Shown here in pieces: positions 61,869-64,000 of a DNA stretch of 64,000 nucleotides. The position numbers were made by a program, and so were the translations under genes. Positions within the stretch are counted from its first letter, which is position 1. Every line of letters begins with the position of its first letter. Source of the DNA: an uncultured Sulfurovum sp. (GTDB lineage Bacteria > Campylobacterota > Campylobacteria > Campylobacterales > Sulfurovaceae); contig CACVAS010000105.1 of NCBI GenBank assembly GCA_902727855.1, positions 1 to 64,000 on the forward strand, written 5' to 3'. The notes under the pieces are model-generated. The model was not told the origin of the DNA and made no database searches. It was given only the letters and a program-made list of their open reading frames with translations.

Positions 61869-63304
61869 TGGAGAATATGTACAATCTCAATATTGAGCGT
61901 GCTGTACTCTCTGCGATTATTTTTGACCCTGAAACTTATGAGGAAATAGCTGCTAAGCTTATGAGTCATGATTTCTATTTGCCTTTTCATCAGCATGTAT
62001 TTACTGCTATGGAGGATTTGAGTAGAGAAGAAAAACCTATAGACGAAGAGTTTTTACGTACTAAACTAGTGACCATGGGTAAGTTTGATGAAGTAGCGAT
62101 GCTGGACTTGCTCTCTGCGAATCCTATATCGAACACCAGTGCATACTTGAGTGAAATAAAAGCAAAATCGAGTAAGCGTGCCTTGGCTACTTTGGCAACA
62201 GAGATTAAAAAAGTCACCATTGAAGATGATCTGCCTGCTGAAGAAGTGATGAACTTGGTAGAGAAAAAACTCTACGAAATCACACAAAATAATACCAATA
62301 ATGACTTTAGAGAATCAAAAGAGATAACCTTAGCGATGATGGATGAGATAGAACGTCTAAAAGCACTGGGTAACTCTAAACTTGTAGGAACAGACACAGG
62401 ATTTAAAAACCTTAATGACAAGACCTCTGGGTTTGGTAAAGGGGATTTGGTTATCATAGCGGCAAGGCCTGCAATGGGTAAGACGGCACTGGTACTTAAC
62501 ATGGCACTCAAAGCCATAGAACGTAATGAAGGTGTGGCATTTTTCTCGTTAGAAATGCCTGCTGAGCAGCTTATGTTAAGGCTACTGTCTGCAAAAACCT
62601 CCATACCTCTACAAGCTTTAAGAGTGGGAGATTTAAAAGATGAACAGTGGTCACAACTCTCTGCTGCGACACAAGACCTTTCTGAAAAGAAACTTTTTGT
62701 AGATGATGGTGGGTATGCAACCATACATCATGTACGTTCTAAGTTACGTAAACTCAAAACACAACACCCAGAGATAAGTGTTGCCGTAATTGACTACTTA
62801 CAACTAATGAGTGGAGATGGAAGAGAAGGAAGACAGCAAGAGGTCTCAGAAATATCTAGAGGGCTCAAGCAGTTAGCCCGTGAACTTCAAATTCCTATCG
62901 TTGCACTTTCTCAGTTAAACCGTGGGGTTGAGAGTAGAGAAAATAAACGACCAATGCTTTCTGATTTGCGTGAGTCTGGAGCTATTGAGCAAGATGCCGA
63001 TATTATTCTTTTTGTCTACCGTGATGATGTCTATCGTGAAGCACAAGAGAAAGAGAAAGAGATGAAAGCCAAAGCTGAAGGTAAAGAATACACTTCTACT
63101 TTTGCAACAAAAAAAGAAGAAGATGCAGAGATTATCATAGGGAAGCAAAGAAATGGACCTACGGGTACAGTCAAACTTGTGTTCCAAAAAAACTTTACGA
63201 GATTTGTCGATGCCTCTATTGCACCAGCATTTGAAATAGAGTATGAAGATGCAGATATACCGATGCAAGAGACACAATTTAACGTAGATATACCGACCAT
63301 ATAG
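61868..63304 (+). CDS. dnaB: Replicative DNA helicase DnaB
   Basis: DnaB is the hexameric fork helicase. The 478-residue product has the N-terminal collar domain (1-105), a linker and the RecA-like domain with Walker A AARPAMGKTAL (198-208), FFSLEMPAEQL, VAVIDYLQLMSG (Walker B), LSQLNRGVESR and DLRESGAIEQDADII. It is complete and directly follows ispG. It is followed by comEC. Confidence 0.97.
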   Translation: MENMYNLNIERAVLSAIIFDPETYEEIAAKLMSHDFYLPFHQHVFTAMEDLSREEKPIDEEFLRTKLVTMGKFDEVAMLDLLSANPISNTSAYLSEIKAKSSKRALATLATEIKKVTIEDDLPAEEVMNLVEKKLYEITQNNTNNDFRESKEITLAMMDEIERLKALGNSKLVGTDTGFKNLNDKTSGFGKGDLVIIAARPAMGKTALVLNMALKAIERNEGVAFFSLEMPAEQLMLRLLSAKTSIPLQALRVGDLKDEQWSQLSAATQDLSEKKLFVDDGGYATIHHVRSKLRKLKTQHPEISVAVIDYLQLMSGDGREGRQQEVSEISRGLKQLARELQIPIVALSQLNRGVESRENKRPMLSDLRESGAIEQDADIILFVYRDDVYREAQEKEKEMKAKAEGKEYTSTFATKKEEDAEIIIGKQRNGPTGTVKLVFQKNFTRFVDASIAPAFEIEYEDADIPMQETQFNVDIPTI

Positions 63305-63312
63305 AGTCATCT

Positions 63313-64000
63313 GTGCAACTAGAAAAGCCTAAACTCTTTCCTAGAAAAAAAGAGTTTTTATGGGTTATGGCTATATTGATGGTTGTCATAAGTCTACGAC
63401 TTTATTTTCAGTATGACAGTTACACAAATTTCATTTCGAAACCTTTTTACTATACAAAAGCTACAGTGTTAACTGCCTATGAAAAGAGTAAACATGGTAA
63501 AAGCTATAGGGTACTTAAATTAAAGTCAGATGAGGGTTTTACTTTCTATACCACAACCCATAGAAAAGAGAACTTTAAACATAAACGTTTACGTTTACAG
63601 ATATTTCCAAATAGTAGCATAGGCTTTACCGACTACCTGGGTACATTTTATGTCAAGTCAAAAATAAAGCATCAAGAAAAAATAACCCCGTCTATGAAAG
63701 AAAATTTATTACAAAAAGTTTCTTTACAACATGAGAGTAAAAGTTTACAAGATTTTTACAATGCTATTTTCTTTGCAACCCCATTAGATAAACAATTACG
63801 TGAAAGTATTGCTAAACTAGGGGTAAGTCATTTGGTTGCATTATCTGGCTTTCATTTAGGTATATTGTGGGCAGTGGTCTATGGTGTGTTACTTTTGCTC
63901 TATAGACCATTACAACAAGCATGGTTCCCTTATAGACATGCTTTGTTTGATGTGGGTATGGTTGCCATGGCTGTTTTGGGGTTTTATGTATGGTTTGTAG
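63313..64000 (+). CDS. comEC: ComEC/Rec2-type DNA uptake channel, N-terminal part
   Basis: An open frame begins at GTG 63313, nine bases after dnaB, and runs off the right edge (229 codons visible). The N-terminus has a membrane helix (FLWVMAILMVVISLRLYF). An OB-like soluble region of about 110 residues follows, then the ComEC competence-domain signature LRESIAKLGVSHLVALSGFHLGILWAVVYGVLLLLY. ComEC forms the inner-membrane channel for single-stranded DNA in natural transformation. With the pilin-like genes 5-7 kb upstream, it suggests the organism may be naturally competent. Confidence 0.88.
   Translation, partial: MQLEKPKLFPRKKEFLWVMAILMVVISLRLYFQYDSYTNFISKPFYYTKATVLTAYEKSKHGKSYRVLKLKSDEGFTFYTTTHRKENFKHKRLRLQIFPNSSIGFTDYLGTFYVKSKIKHQEKITPSMKENLLQKVSLQHESKSLQDFYNAIFFATPLDKQLRESIAKLGVSHLVALSGFHLGILWAVVYGVLLLLYRPLQQAWFPYRHALFDVGMVAMAVLGFYVWFV

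Noticed and set aside
1..64000. CRISPR arrays, rRNA genes, tmRNA or complete insertion sequences
   Set aside because: No regularly spaced repeats, rRNA signatures, tmRNA ends or transposase ORFs were visible on reading both strands.

Overview
The window is an AT-rich stretch of bacterial chromosome, most likely from a Campylobacterota (epsilonproteobacterial) organism close to Sulfurovum or Sulfurimonas. This rests on gene order and families: gmk-tatA-argS, an HP0268-family gene followed by miaB and a DUF374 acyltransferase (the Helicobacter HP0268-HP0269-HP0270 order), an epsilonproteobacterial outer-membrane porin, an NrfJ-like periplasmic protein, and frequent TTG/GTG starts. No species can be named from sequence alone.

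Left end (1-2784): remnant of an integrated element. It holds a tyrosine integrase beside a 3' fragment of a class II (Leu-like) tRNA, a small GNAT toxin/antitoxin-like pair with a palindromic operator, and a broken-looking serine recombinase. Every internal stop in that recombinase is UGA, and most fall where the family has glycine. This is the signature of the UGA=Gly code of Gracilibacteria/Absconditabacteria.

Housekeeping block (2851-24437): a receiver-like protein, gmk, tatA, argS; rsfS-nadD; the glycolytic run gap-pgk-tpiA; nusA; HP0268-miaB-DUF374-xer; tilS-rimO; a porin; tRNA-Phe; mraY-murD; gpmI behind three tandem stem-loops; a TerB-like gene and fabG.

Redox/metal-signalling cluster (24508-33191): two tandem modules of response regulator, histidine kinase and mono-haem cytochrome c, then a cytochrome b561, two DUF2202 ferritin-like proteins sharing an identical 519-bp block, and a TonB-dependent receptor with a Cys/Met-rich plug motif. 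Paired 11-bp-phased TTAACAC repeats precede the receptor. I do not recognise this combination as a described system.

Second half (33372-47359): acpP-fabF-accA, a YqaA-type membrane protein, dbpA-type helicase, NrfJ/OB-fold protein, DUF465, argJ, a K+ channel, rpmB, rpe-trpF-exonuclease, an EI24-like protein, a gamma carbonic anhydrase and ppk.

Accessory island (47444-53749): a secreted YD-repeat/Rhs protein with a likely partner gene, bracketed by two MntA/HepT toxin-antitoxin pairs. The window then returns to uvrB, two small ZapB/ZapA-like genes, three tandem type IV pilin-like genes, a Uma2-type nuclease, priA, ispG, dnaB and a comEC gene that runs off the right edge. A family of GTAGGG-ended palindromic elements occurs after rpe, at the stop codons of uvrB and priA, and, most strikingly, in frame inside priA.
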